A stretch of DNA of 64,000 nt from Pseudomonas sp. HS6 (GCF_023375815.1 NZ_CP067412.1:62001-126000), one strand, 5' to 3'. Positions 27,168-35,599 are shown, numbered from the stretch's first letter. Notes: generated by a model from the sequence alone, not told the origin. Program-made: numbers and translations.

Positions 27168-28088
27168 TCAGAACGGCGTGTGCGGGCGCTCACTCATGAA
27201 CTGCTCCAGCCGCGAACGCAGCCAGCGCTCGGCCGGGTCGCTGTCGACATGGCTGAGCCAGACCATCGACAGGTCGAGCGTCGGGGTCTTGAACGGGAAC
27301 GGTTCCTTGAACAGCAGGCCCGAAGCCGCCATGGCTTCGGCGGTGTAGTCCGGCAGGCTGGCGATCAGATCGGTGCCGGCCAGCAGCGCCGGCAACGAAC
27401 TGTACTGCGGCACCGACAGCACCACCTGACGGGTGCGGCCGATGTCCGCCAGCCACTCATCGGCGTAGCCACTGACATTGGCGGTGTGGGAAACCAATAC
27501 ATGCGGGCGGGCGCAATATTCATCGAGGGTCAGCGGTGTGGCGGACTTGTCGGCACGCAGGATGCTCGGCTGGATATGTCGCAGCAGTTTGCGCTTGGCG
27601 TTGGCCGGCAGGCCACGGGTCTGACTGATGCCGACGGTGATGTCGCCAGCGGCCAGCAGATCGGGAATTCGCCAGTAATCGACATGTTGCACCACGAACA
27701 CCACGCTCGGCGCTTCCTGGCGCAAGGCACGCAACAGCGGCGGCAGCAGACCGAATTCGACATCATCCGACAGGCCGATGCGAAACGTCATGGTGCTGAC
27801 GGCGGGATCGAAATCCCGGGTCAGGCTCAATGCAACCGACAACGAGTCCAGCGCCGGCTTCAGATGGCGATAGATGTCTTCGGCCCGGGCGGTCGGCTCC
27901 ATGCGGTGGCCGACGCGGATGAACAACGGATCGTTGAGCATGGTGCGCAAACGATTGAGCGCCGAACTGATGGTTGGCTGGCCGAGAAACAGCTTCTCGG
28001 CGGCCCGGGTCACGTTGCGTTCGAGCATCAAGGTTTCGAACACCACCATCAGGTTGATGTCGGCCTTGCGAAGTTCATTGCGGTTCAT
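27168..28088 (-). CDS. LysR-family transcriptional regulator
   Basis: A 306-residue LTTR of the NodD-like branch: ADINLMVVFETLMLERNVTR then AAEKLFLGQPTISSALNRLR is the HTH, and the effector-binding domain starts near residue 90 with TFRIGLSDDVEFGLLPPLLR. I start at ATG 28088 (MNRNELRKAD) rather than an in-frame GTG 9 bases upstream; neither has a strong ribosome-binding site. It precedes ltrA on the same strand. Confidence 0.88.
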   Translation of the reverse strand: MNRNELRKADINLMVVFETLMLERNVTRAAEKLFLGQPTISSALNRLRTMLNDPLFIRVGHRMEPTARAEDIYRHLKPALDSLSVALSLTRDFDPAVSTMTFRIGLSDDVEFGLLPPLLRALRQEAPSVVFVVQHVDYWRIPDLLAAGDITVGISQTRGLPANAKRKLLRHIQPSILRADKSATPLTLDEYCARPHVLVSHTANVSGYADEWLADIGRTRQVVLSVPQYSSLPALLAGTDLIASLPDYTAEAMAASGLLFKEPFPFKTPTLDLSMVWLSHVDSDPAERWLRSRLEQFMSERPHTPF

Positions 28089-28159
28089 CCATTGCACCCC
28101 GGTCCCCAGATTGCGGGCAGTGTAGAAAGCTCCGCCGATATCGTCTATGCGCCCATGGA

Positions 28160-30268
28160 TCAGTTGACGGTCAGCGCCTTCAATCCCAGGGCCAGTTTTC
28201 TAGGGTCTTGTCCCATTCCCAACTGCTGGGGGCTGATCGCGTCGGCAAACTGCAACTGCAACCGGAGCAAACCTTCATCCCTGATCCGTTGACGGATCGC
28301 CGGGGTCAGGTTCAGTTCGAGCGAGTTGCCATCAGCCTTATCCAGTGAGGTCGTCAATGCCTCGACGCCATTGAGCTTGACCACGACACCCTGCCGGGCA
28401 TGGTCCGGCACCAGGAACGCGGTGGTCTCCAGACGCAAGGTGCGGGCCGATTCAGGAACCCGCATCACGAGTTCGGCGGCAGGGCCACTGGACCAGACAC
28501 CCCATGGCTCCGGATCCGACCAACCTTGCGCAAGCAATGCATTCCCTGCGGCACCGAAGCCGAATGGCGTCTTTTGGCCGGAAGATAATTCGGGAACCAG
28601 TTGTTGCGGTGTCGTTTCTGCGAACACTTGCACACACTCGCGACACTGCTTCCAGCCTGGCGCCAGCACGGTAAAACCGTCGATACTGGCCAACAGATCG
28701 TTGCGGGTATTGACGGTCTGTACTGCTTGCAAGAGCGCACGGTCACTGAGCAGGTACAACGAATCGGCGTCATATTGTCCGGTACCCAGTATCTCGGACG
28801 TACGCTGATCGGCACGAAGCCATTGCTCACGGCCCATTCGCCCGAGGTAGACCGCATCCGTCGACAAACCATGGCTCGCAGCAAAAGAGGCGATATCGAG
28901 CCATTGCGGCGACTGGTTCTGCGGCACGATCCAGCGAATTTTCGAATAATGCACAGCCGCGCGTTGCCAGAACGGATCGACAAAAGGACTGGCCCATTCG
29001 GTCGCCGGCTCGACCATCAAATGCTTGCGCACCACAGACCAGCCACTGCGCGTGTCCAGGACTTGCACCACGAGAGCCAGCGCCAGCAGACAGATTGCCG
29101 TGCGAGGCGAGTTGGCGCGAATCACCAGAAAAACAATCAGCAGAATGATTGCGTAATAAACCGGCCAGAACATGCGCCCGGATGCCCGAAAGATATTGGC
29201 TATCGCGATGACCTTTTCCGGTAGCGGATAAGCGAAACCCAACGCCCCCAGTGCAATGTTGTTGGAAACGGCAAAAATCGTCAGTCCGATCAGGGCCAGC
29301 AGCAAAAAACGATACCGACGCAATCTCGCCCCTACGCCTGTCTGCCCCTGCACCCACCCCACAAAACCGCAGATTGCCAGCAGCAGGAGTCCAAGCCCGA
29401 GAAAGCCGAACCCTTCAAAATCCCCCGGTCGCCCCGGTATATCCTGCAAGACGTAAGACCACGCACTGGCACTGAACAGCGTCAGGAGATTGGCCCGGTA
29501 TAACCCGAACCCTTCAGATGCCGCATCGGCGCCACTCACTGAAAAATAACCGGCTTGCCAGCAACAGACGCTGACCAGGGCGAACAACATGACCAGTTCG
29601 ACCGCCGCGCTGCGTAACGTCAGCTTGCTTTTGAAGCAACGGGCAGCAAGGTCCGCCACCCAGATAAGCCCGACCATTGCCAGCAGATAGGCGTGAATCA
29701 GTGCGGTACAACCCAGCAGCGCCCCCCAGGCCAGGCGTCGGCGCTCATCGCCCGGGCGCAACGCCAGATAAAGCGCCGCCAGAATCACGAAGTGCCCGGC
29801 CAGTGACAGATGCACCGGCATGCGCATGATCATCGGCGGAGCAAACAGAAACAGTGCAGCGCCCAACGCCCGCAATGAAACGCGTGGTGTGATCAACCCC
29901 ACCAATTTCCACGCGAACCATGCCTGCAACACGAAGCACCCCAGAAACCAGAGTCCGAAATACTGGAACGTCTCAGGCAACAGCGCGGCGAAAGGCTTGA
30001 ACAACAGCGCCAGCAGCGGATTGGAATCTGAAAAAATCAGCCCGTTGCCCAACTCCAGACCATACGTAGGGTTCAGTCCCAACGGAAACGTCCAGGGCGC
30101 CTGACGAAAGAACACCCACCCCAGATAATGCGTTGCAGGATCCCCCTGCCCCAGCCAGGCAATGTTCATCGGGTTGAGTGCGCGAGGGCCGACCACGATA
30201 AAAAAGGCCAGAACGCCGATCATTAAAGGCAACAGAGTGACTGCCAGGCGCTTTGCCGAATCCTTCAT
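28160..30268 (-). CDS. DUF6311-type polytopic membrane protein (glycan-modifying)
   Basis: A 702-residue protein. The first half has about ten to twelve transmembrane segments with the conserved N-terminal loop LGQGDPATHYLGWVFFRQAP and YGLELGNGLIFSDSNPLLAL, a layout like GT-C glycosyltransferases (acidic residues in the first periplasmic loop). The last ~270 residues are soluble and probably periplasmic. It matches the DUF6311 family as I recall it. ATG 30268 overlaps the GtrA-like stop by 4 bases. With the upstream genes it very probably attaches a sugar to a surface glycan such as O-antigen. Confidence 0.75.
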   Translation of the reverse strand: MKDSAKRLAVTLLPLMIGVLAFFIVVGPRALNPMNIAWLGQGDPATHYLGWVFFRQAPWTFPLGLNPTYGLELGNGLIFSDSNPLLALLFKPFAALLPETFQYFGLWFLGCFVLQAWFAWKLVGLITPRVSLRALGAALFLFAPPMIMRMPVHLSLAGHFVILAALYLALRPGDERRRLAWGALLGCTALIHAYLLAMVGLIWVADLAARCFKSKLTLRSAAVELVMLFALVSVCCWQAGYFSVSGADAASEGFGLYRANLLTLFSASAWSYVLQDIPGRPGDFEGFGFLGLGLLLLAICGFVGWVQGQTGVGARLRRYRFLLLALIGLTIFAVSNNIALGALGFAYPLPEKVIAIANIFRASGRMFWPVYYAIILLIVFLVIRANSPRTAICLLALALVVQVLDTRSGWSVVRKHLMVEPATEWASPFVDPFWQRAAVHYSKIRWIVPQNQSPQWLDIASFAASHGLSTDAVYLGRMGREQWLRADQRTSEILGTGQYDADSLYLLSDRALLQAVQTVNTRNDLLASIDGFTVLAPGWKQCRECVQVFAETTPQQLVPELSSGQKTPFGFGAAGNALLAQGWSDPEPWGVWSSGPAAELVMRVPESARTLRLETTAFLVPDHARQGVVVKLNGVEALTTSLDKADGNSLELNLTPAIRQRIRDEGLLRLQLQFADAISPQQLGMGQDPRKLALGLKALTVN

Positions 30269-30651
30269 CGGTACGTCCAGAAATTGTGCAGTACAAAGGT
30301 GAATGCCGGAATGGTCAGCGCGACGGCAACGATCCCGATCAAGTAGTGCAGCCCGGCCATTTGGGCAGCCCAGGCCACGCACATCGCCAACACAAATCCT
30401 CCCGCCGAAACCAGCAGAAAACGCAGCAGGGTCTTGCCGTGCAACGGGGCGGAAAAACTCCAGGTGGTGTTGATCACATAGGACACCACCGTCGCGACGA
30501 CAAACGCCACGCCGTTGGCCAGAGGAGGTTGAGGGCTCACGAAATTGATGAACAATACCGCCACCAATGCATGCAACGCCGTGACGAAAACGCCTGTCAC
30601 AGCAAAGCGCAGACCGCGCCGCAAAAATGCGGCTTTCTCGGCGGACGTCAC
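30265..30651 (-). CDS. GtrA-family flippase-like membrane protein
   Basis: A 128-residue protein with four membrane helices: LRFAVTGVFVTALHALVAVL, then FVVATVVSYVINTTWSF, a third helix and IPAFTFVLHNFWTYR at the end. This is the GtrA fold, thought to flip undecaprenyl-phosphate-linked glucose across the inner membrane. I chose the GTG at 30651 because it overlaps the methyltransferase stop as GTGA; the frame also runs upstream into that gene. Confidence 0.85.
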   Translation of the reverse strand: MTSAEKAAFLRRGLRFAVTGVFVTALHALVAVLFINFVSPQPPLANGVAFVVATVVSYVINTTWSFSAPLHGKTLLRFLLVSAGGFVLAMCVAWAAQMAGLHYLIGIVAVALTIPAFTFVLHNFWTYR

Positions 30652-31358
30652 AGTTTGCGCGCCAGCACGAACACACTCAAACCCGCGAGACGATTCATGC
30701 CCATCAAGGGCAGCTCCAGTCGGCACATTGTCTTCAGCAGCGAATTGACCAGCGGATGATGACGCTTGAGCTGCGAGCGCGCTGCCGAGCCCATTGCGCC
30801 GCTGGACAACAATCGCGACGCTGCCGCAATCGGGAACACCGCACCGAAGTAATAGGCACCTCGCTCTACAGTCAACCCGGCTCGTTTTGCCAGGGTTTCG
30901 AACTGAGCCAGGGTGTAGCGACGCTTGTGTTCGAGGAAATCATCGTGCCCGCTCCACATGAACTGAAACGCCGGCACAGTCATCAGGAAACGACTGCCGG
31001 ACGGCACTTTGTCGACGTATGACTTGAGCAGGCCGAGGTCGTCATCGACGTGCTCCAGCACATCCATAAGCAATACCAGATCAGCATCAACGGTGTCGAT
31101 CGAGCGACGGTAATGCACCGGTTTGCCGGCCGTGGTGACGCTGGAGTCGGCCGGGTAGCTGATGTCCACACACCACGCCTCACGCGCCGCCGTATGGGTC
31201 AATAAATGATGGGAAAAGAACCCGGAGCCGGCGCCGACATCGAGAATTCGAATGATGGGTGCTTCCCCCAGCAATCGGCGGGTCGCCGCTGCCTTGGAAC
31301 AGTAATACCAATGCTCGCCGATGCTGTCGCCGAGGATGTCGGTTTCCTTGAGATCCAT
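30648..31358 (-). CDS. Class I SAM-dependent methyltransferase in glycan operon
   Basis: A 236-residue protein. Motif I is IRILDVGAGSGFFSHHLL, followed by WCVDISYP, LVLLMDVLEHVDDDLGLL and a C-terminal hydrophobic stretch. The DVLEHV segment is typical of the Methyltransf_11/23 group found in surface-polysaccharide clusters. It lies 3 bases after the glycosyltransferase and overlaps the gtrA-like gene, so it belongs to the same transcript and probably methylates a sugar or lipid carrier product. Confidence 0.82.
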   Translation of the reverse strand: MDLKETDILGDSIGEHWYYCSKAAATRRLLGEAPIIRILDVGAGSGFFSHHLLTHTAAREAWCVDISYPADSSVTTAGKPVHYRRSIDTVDADLVLLMDVLEHVDDDLGLLKSYVDKVPSGSRFLMTVPAFQFMWSGHDDFLEHKRRYTLAQFETLAKRAGLTVERGAYYFGAVFPIAAASRLLSSGAMGSAARSQLKRHHPLVNSLLKTMCRLELPLMGMNRLAGLSVFVLARKL

Positions 31359-31361
31359 GCT

Positions 31362-32330
31362 TCAGTCCTTGGATTCGTAAATGCGGCGCACCAGGAAAAC
31401 CGGCCGGCGCTTCGCTTCGATATAGGTTCGGCCCAGATATTCACCCAGTACACCGATACCGATCAGTTGCAGGCCACCAAGAAAGGTCACTGCAACCATC
31501 AGCGAGGCGTAACCCGGCATGTCGACACCATGGATCAGCGTGCGCACCACAATGAACATGGCGAAGGCAAACGACACCAGAGACACCAACGCCCCCAGGT
31601 ATGTCCAGATCCGCAAGGGCTCGGTGCTGAAACTGGTGATGCCTTCGAGCGCGAAATTCCACAGCCGCCAGCCATTGAATTTGCTCTGCCCCGCCGCCCG
31701 CTCCGGGCGCTCGTATTCGACCTGGGTGGTACGAAACCCGACCCAGGCAAACAGGCCTTTCATGAACCGCCGCGACTCCGGCAGCGTCAGCAGCGCATCG
31801 ACCACGCAACGATCCATCAGACGAAAATCGCCGACGTTTTCCGGCAATGCCTGTTCGGCAATTTTGTTGTGCAGACGATAGAACCAGTTGGCGGAAGTCT
31901 GCTTGGCCCAAGAGTCGTTACGACGGCTGAGGCGATGCCCCAGCACCACTTCATAACCTTCGCGCCAACGCTCGATCATCTGCAGAATGACCTCGGGCGG
32001 GTCCTGAAGGTCTACATCGATCGGCACCACGACCTGCCCGGTGGCAATCTGCAAACCGGCGGAAAGCGCAGCCTCCTTGCCGAAGTTGCGGCTCAGATCG
32101 ACGATGCGAATGCGCGAATCGCTCTGCTGGCAGAGCAGCAGGCGCTCCAGCGTCGTATCGGTGCTGCCGTCGTTGACGAACACCAATTCAAGGTTGATCT
32201 GCGCCTCACGCTCGAACACCTGACGAATGCGCAGGAGAAAGCCGTCGAGGCTGTCCTCTTCATTGAAGACGGGAACCACCAGCGACAATGTCACCGGGCC
32301 CGCGTTTGGCGTTCCATGCGAAGGGATCAA
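31362..32330 (-). CDS. GtrB-like family 2 glycosyltransferase
   Basis: A 322-residue GT-A protein with LSLVVPVFNEEDSLDGFL, FVNDGSTDTTLERLL and the catalytic VPIDVDLQDPPEVILQMIER (DxD-type DLQD). Two C-terminal membrane helices follow (LGALVSLVSFAFAMFIVV and the next). This matches GtrB/DPM1-like enzymes that transfer glucose from UDP-glucose to undecaprenyl phosphate. It is first in the four-gene operon. The start at 32330 (MIPSHGTP) is the most upstream Met. Confidence 0.85.
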   Translation of the reverse strand: MIPSHGTPNAGPVTLSLVVPVFNEEDSLDGFLLRIRQVFEREAQINLELVFVNDGSTDTTLERLLLCQQSDSRIRIVDLSRNFGKEAALSAGLQIATGQVVVPIDVDLQDPPEVILQMIERWREGYEVVLGHRLSRRNDSWAKQTSANWFYRLHNKIAEQALPENVGDFRLMDRCVVDALLTLPESRRFMKGLFAWVGFRTTQVEYERPERAAGQSKFNGWRLWNFALEGITSFSTEPLRIWTYLGALVSLVSFAFAMFIVVRTLIHGVDMPGYASLMVAVTFLGGLQLIGIGVLGEYLGRTYIEAKRRPVFLVRRIYESKD

Positions 32331-32608
32331 TGGACTGCTCTTTCTTATAGTGTTTGTCGGTCGTCGAACCTAGTTTGACGCCATGAGCCGCCCCGTATTA
32401 AGCAGCACCACAGAAGGTCATGCAAGGGTGCCCCGAGGACGTACCTGCCAATCCGAAGGCCGATCCCGACGCTCTGCGCCGCGCCTCGCGGAAACATTAG
32501 TCAACGATTGGAAACACATCCCCGATAGCCAAATAACCCGGCTCCGCTAGGCTTGCGACCATGCGCCAAACAGGTTGTCGCAATATCCCATCGCATGGAG
32601 CGAGCTGA

Positions 32609-32800
32609 ATGTATTTCGAGATTTACAGGCAATCCAAGGGCACCCCGAGCACCGGCAAGGGCCAATGGCGCTGGCGGCTGCGCGCAGGGAACCATGAGAC
32701 GGTTGCCAGCGGGGAATCGTATGTGAACAAGTCGGATTGCCTGCACGTGATCGAATTGATCAAGGGTGTGCAGGGGGATACGCCGGTGAAGGAGATTTGA
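32609..32800 (+). CDS. YegP-type DUF1508 protein
   Basis: A 63-residue protein, one copy of the DUF1508/YegP fold: YFEIYRQSKG, WRWRLRAGNHETVASGESY and KSDCLHVIELIKG. Many family members have two tandem copies; this one has a single copy. The function is unknown. A GGAGCGAG ribosome-binding site is about 8 bases before the ATG. A strong terminator follows at 32828. Confidence 0.82.
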   Translation: MYFEIYRQSKGTPSTGKGQWRWRLRAGNHETVASGESYVNKSDCLHVIELIKGVQGDTPVKEI

Positions 32801-32827
32801 GGGCTGGCTGGTAACCCTGCAGAAACC

Positions 32828-32863
32828 AAAAAGCCCCGCAGATTTTCATCTACGGGGCTTTTC
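32828..32863. terminator. Bidirectional Rho-independent terminator
   Basis: aaaagccccg pairs with cggggctttt with A and T tracts on opposite flanks, between the YegP-like gene (+) and ppk2 (-). It can end both transcripts. Confidence 0.85.
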
Positions 32864-32886
32864 CGCGACTGACACGACGCCAGTCC

Positions 32887-33711
32887 TCAGAACTTCTCGG
32901 GGATATGCCGGAAGGGATAATCCGATTCCTTGTAGCCCCCAGGCTTCTGCCGCTTGGGCAACTCAACCTTCTCCCGCGAAACACTCTTGTACGGAATACG
33001 GCTGAGGAGATCGGAGATGATATTCAGGCGCGCTCGCCGTTTGTCGTTCGAGTCGGCCACCAGCCAGGGCGCATATTCGGTATCGGTCGCCTTGATCATG
33101 TCATCGCGCGCCCGAGAATAGTCGTACCAGCGGCTGTAGGACTTGAGATCCATGGGAGACAGTTTCCAGATCTTTCGACCGTCCTTGATACGCTCCTCCA
33201 GCCGGCGCGTCTGTTCTTCCTGACTGACGTTCAACCAGTATTTGAGCAGAATCACACCGGAATCGACGATCGCGTGCTCCACCAGGGGCACCGTCTTGAG
33301 GAACTTTTCGGCCTGATCCTCGGTACAGAACCCCATCACTCGCTCGACACCGGCGCGGTTGTACCAACTGCGATCGAAGATCACCACCTCACCGGCCGCC
33401 GGCAGATAAGGCAGGTAGCGCTGCAGATACATCTGGCTCTTCTCACGCTCGCTCGGGGCCGGCAACGCTACCACCCGAAAGACCCGCGGGCTGACCCGAT
33501 CGGTAAGCGCCTTGATCGTCCCGCCCTTGCCCGCACCATCACGCCCTTCGAAAATTACACAGACCTTGATGCCTTCGGCTCTCACCCACTCCTGGAGTTT
33601 GACGAGCTCAACGTGCAGTCGACGCAGCTCCGCCAGATAGTCCTTGCTCGACAGCTTCGGGGGATCTGCGGGGGTATTTTGGGGCGAGTCTTTCTTCTTT
33701 CCCTTTGCCAT
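32887..33711 (-). CDS. ppk2: Polyphosphate kinase 2 (PPK2 family)
   Basis: A 274-residue cytoplasmic kinase. Walker A is EGRDGAGKGGTIKAL, the lid Arg-rich region and Walker B follow as IFDRSWYNRAGVERVMGFC. PPK2 enzymes phosphorylate nucleoside diphosphates using polyphosphate (or the reverse). It is a one-domain member. It has a charged, Lys-rich N-terminal tail (MAKGKKKDSPQNTPADPP). A ribosome-binding site GAGG lies 6 bases before the ATG. Confidence 0.9.
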   Translation of the reverse strand: MAKGKKKDSPQNTPADPPKLSSKDYLAELRRLHVELVKLQEWVRAEGIKVCVIFEGRDGAGKGGTIKALTDRVSPRVFRVVALPAPSEREKSQMYLQRYLPYLPAAGEVVIFDRSWYNRAGVERVMGFCTEDQAEKFLKTVPLVEHAIVDSGVILLKYWLNVSQEEQTRRLEERIKDGRKIWKLSPMDLKSYSRWYDYSRARDDMIKATDTEYAPWLVADSNDKRRARLNIISDLLSRIPYKSVSREKVELPKRQKPGGYKESDYPFRHIPEKF

Positions 33712-33781
33712 GACCGAACCTCATGCATTGAAGGGGGTGACCGCCGGGGACCCGGTGGTCCATGACCTGGAATGCAGGAGT

Positions 33782-34024
33782 TTAGTCAGTTAATGCGGAA
33801 TGTGAGCCACGACTCATCTTAGGTTTCTGCGGCTCTCTCCCAAGCTTGGCGCAGGTTTCCAGATAGTCGGTGACGGCTTCTTCAAATGTCTCTCGGAGTT
33901 CTTTGATCGACTTGCAGTGAAATCCAACGACATCCTTTATTCCCGCGATGCGGCCAACAAGCAGACCGTCGTCGTCACAGTATTCAATACGGGCGCTGTA
34001 ACCGCTGTAGTTCATCTCGTTCAT
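33782..34024 (-). pseudogene. hicB: HicB-like antitoxin, C-terminally truncated and orphan
   Basis: An 80-residue protein with the HicB core: YSGYSARIEYCDDDGLLVGR, IAGIKDVVGFHCKSIKELR and FEEAVTDYLETCAKLGREPQ. In full-length HicB a CopG/HTH DNA-binding domain follows the GREPxKP motif; here the protein ends 11 residues later (KMSRGSHSALTD), so that domain is lost. No HicA-like dsRBD toxin gene is adjacent. It has AGGTG 8 bases before the ATG, so it may still be translated. I treat it as a decayed antitoxin or a shortened free-standing HicB. Confidence 0.65.
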
Positions 34025-34428
34025 CGGATTGCACCTGCTCGTTCGAGGGGTTGAGCATCACGCCGACAAGAATAATCAGGTGACTCAAAACGGGCTTGTA
34101 GGCAGAATCCGCGAGTTGCGTGTGAATGGGCTGTAGCTGTGCATACTTGCCGGTTGCTGCCTTGTTGGCCTTTCTTTCGGCGGGATATTCTCAAGACGTC
34201 GCTGCACATCAGCGACTGGGCTTGGTAACCCGACGGAATAAGGCGCACCAGCGTCCCCATACAATTACGGCCGATATTCGTCTGTAGTTCTGTTTTATGG
34301 CGGCTGTGCGTGGGACGGCTTCGGCCGTGCCGGTTTCCTTGATTCCCCGGTTTACCAACCCGCGCATAGCTGCCACCCCATTCGCTTGGTATCGGATGCG
34401 GCAGCTCAAAAATCAAGGGAATTAAAAA
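34025..34428. other. Intergenic element between hicB remnant and DUF3077 leader
   Basis: This 404-base stretch has no gene I can name. On the minus strand a 137-codon open frame runs through it and ends in an ATGA overlap with the hicB-like start, but its composition (Arg, Ser, Gly, Gln, His, Cys) looks non-coding and no known domain appears. From memory, sequence like this occurs in several copies near DUF3077 genes in pseudomonads; I cannot verify that here. The base composition is higher in GC than the operon at 35.0-36.7 kb. Confidence 0.4.
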
Positions 34429-34512
34429 ATGCACATCAGCAACCGATTACGAAAGCCTCCCCTCCCCGCTTTACCTCTCCTCATGTCGAGCACATACGGA
34501 GGTGAAGAATGA
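34429..34512 (+). CDS. 27-codon leader ORF overlapping the DUF3077 start
   Basis: ATG 34429 has AAGGGA 8 bases upstream (34415-34420) and opens a frame of 27 residues, starting MHISNRLRKPPLPALPLLMS. It ends with TGA inside the ATG of DUF3077 (ATGA, 34509-34512). This is the classical stop-start arrangement for translational coupling. The DUF3077 gene also has its own GGAGGTG. The peptide is basic and Pro/Leu-rich in the middle; no family is recognised. Confidence 0.55.
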   Translation: MHISNRLRKPPLPALPLLMSSTYGGEE

Positions 34513-34799
34513 CTGACAAAACAGAAGAAAAAACTCTCGGCTCCACACCGTTTCTCTACTGCTCGGACAACCCATTATTCACCGTTAGCGCTGGAGTCCC
34601 CATAAGCAAAGCGTTGTCTCAGGCCTCCGACCTACTGGCCCTTGCCAAAGCACTTGCAGAGGATGCAGCGTTCATTCGAGAAACCGACCGATATGCCTGG
34701 GCAGCGCATTTCCTGACGGAGATGGGTAAGGCGGTTGTTGATGATGTGATGAAGGTAGTTTCACCGAAGACGGCCAGAGAACTGAGCACAGAAAAATAA
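34509..34799 (+). CDS. DUF3077 domain-containing protein
   Basis: A 96-residue protein with the family pattern STPFLYCSDNPLFTVSAGVP, then ALSQASDLLALAKALAEDAA and YAWAAHFLTEMGKAVVDDVM. DUF3077 proteins are small, Pseudomonas-restricted, often multi-copy and functionally unknown. GGAGGTG lies 6 bases upstream of the ATG. Its start overlaps the leader ORF at 34429. The gene is followed by a terminator at 34835. Confidence 0.85.
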   Translation: MTDKTEEKTLGSTPFLYCSDNPLFTVSAGVPISKALSQASDLLALAKALAEDAAFIRETDRYAWAAHFLTEMGKAVVDDVMKVVSPKTARELSTEK

Positions 34800-34834
34800 C
34801 GATCACGTAACACACCGCTTTCCAGCAAAAACGA

Positions 34835-34868
34835 AAAAGCCCCGCTTCTTTCTAGACACGGGGCTTTT
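34835..34868. terminator. Bidirectional Rho-independent terminator
   Basis: aaaagccccg (34835-34844) pairs with cggggctttt (34859-34868), with A-rich and T-rich flanks. It separates DUF3077 (+) from the convergent three-gene operon (-) that ends at 35000. Confidence 0.85.
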
Positions 34869-34999
34869 CAAATATAGACGGAGGAAAAAATGGCGTCGAC
34901 CCCATGGTATTCGAACAAAAAAACAAATACGCCCCCATTTCGTTTGAATAAATCCTAAGTGACCATCGACATTACGAAACGCTACTAGCTGAACCATGG

Positions 35000-35599
35000 T
35001 CACTTCCCATCATCTTGGGAGTTTAGATAATTTGCGATTACGTCTCCGTGACAGGCCGCAGGCTTGCAGTGACAACCTAGCGTCTTGCCTCTGAGCTTTT
35101 CGATGTTCTCATCAAATTTTTCGGGTAATTTCAAAAATCGCTTATCAAAATCATAAGCGAATTTGGCTATTACCTCATCGCGAGTGCCTTCCTTGCCCAT
35201 CTGGTAAGGATTGCCCCATAGGGTTCCTCTACCAATGTACACATCGTAACTATCGCCCATGTCTTTGTTAGAGACTTTGGTGATTCTTAAATTTATCACC
35301 CTTGTAGGTATTTTTTTTTCTTGCAGTTCATCATACAAGGTGAAGAAACAGTTTCTTTCCTCATCTTGAAAAAGCACGGCATGCGTAACGACCTCTAACG
35401 CATCTTTATCTGACTTAAAAGAGGTCGTCTGCAACCCCTGAGACGTCGAATATTTTTCGATAAAACCATTTTCATCACGAACGAAAATAAGCTCTACTTT
35501 TTCAAGAGAGCTGATGATCCTATCGACTTTCCTTTCAAACTTAGAGTAAGAAAGGAATTCGTTAGGGTATGCAATTAAAACTTTTGCATCTTCTTTCAT
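35000..35599 (-). CDS. SLOG-like / DUF4326 fusion protein
   Basis: A 199-residue protein in two parts. Residues ~1-105 (VLIAYPNEFLSYSKFERKVD ... AVLFQDEERNCFFTLYDELQ, then IPTRVIN) look like a degenerate YspA/DUF2493-type SLOG Rossmann domain that lacks the usual Gly-Gly nucleotide loop. Residues ~105-195 are DUF4326: VYIGRGTLWGNPYQMGKEG and KTLGCHCKPAACHGDVIANY, with Cys, His and Asp that may form an active or metal site. Its ATG overlaps the DUF488 stop by 4 bases. AT-rich codon use sets it apart from the flanks. The fusion to SLOG suggests nucleotide or ligand sensing; that is inference. Confidence 0.7.
   Translation of the reverse strand: MKEDAKVLIAYPNEFLSYSKFERKVDRIISSLEKVELIFVRDENGFIEKYSTSQGLQTTSFKSDKDALEVVTHAVLFQDEERNCFFTLYDELQEKKIPTRVINLRITKVSNKDMGDSYDVYIGRGTLWGNPYQMGKEGTRDEVIAKFAYDFDKRFLKLPEKFDENIEKLRGKTLGCHCKPAACHGDVIANYLNSQDDGK

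Noticed and set aside
34021..34434. A HicA toxin gene partnering the HicB-like protein
   Set aside because: None of the minus-strand frames shows the HicA dsRBD pattern with its catalytic His; the overlapping frame looks non-coding.
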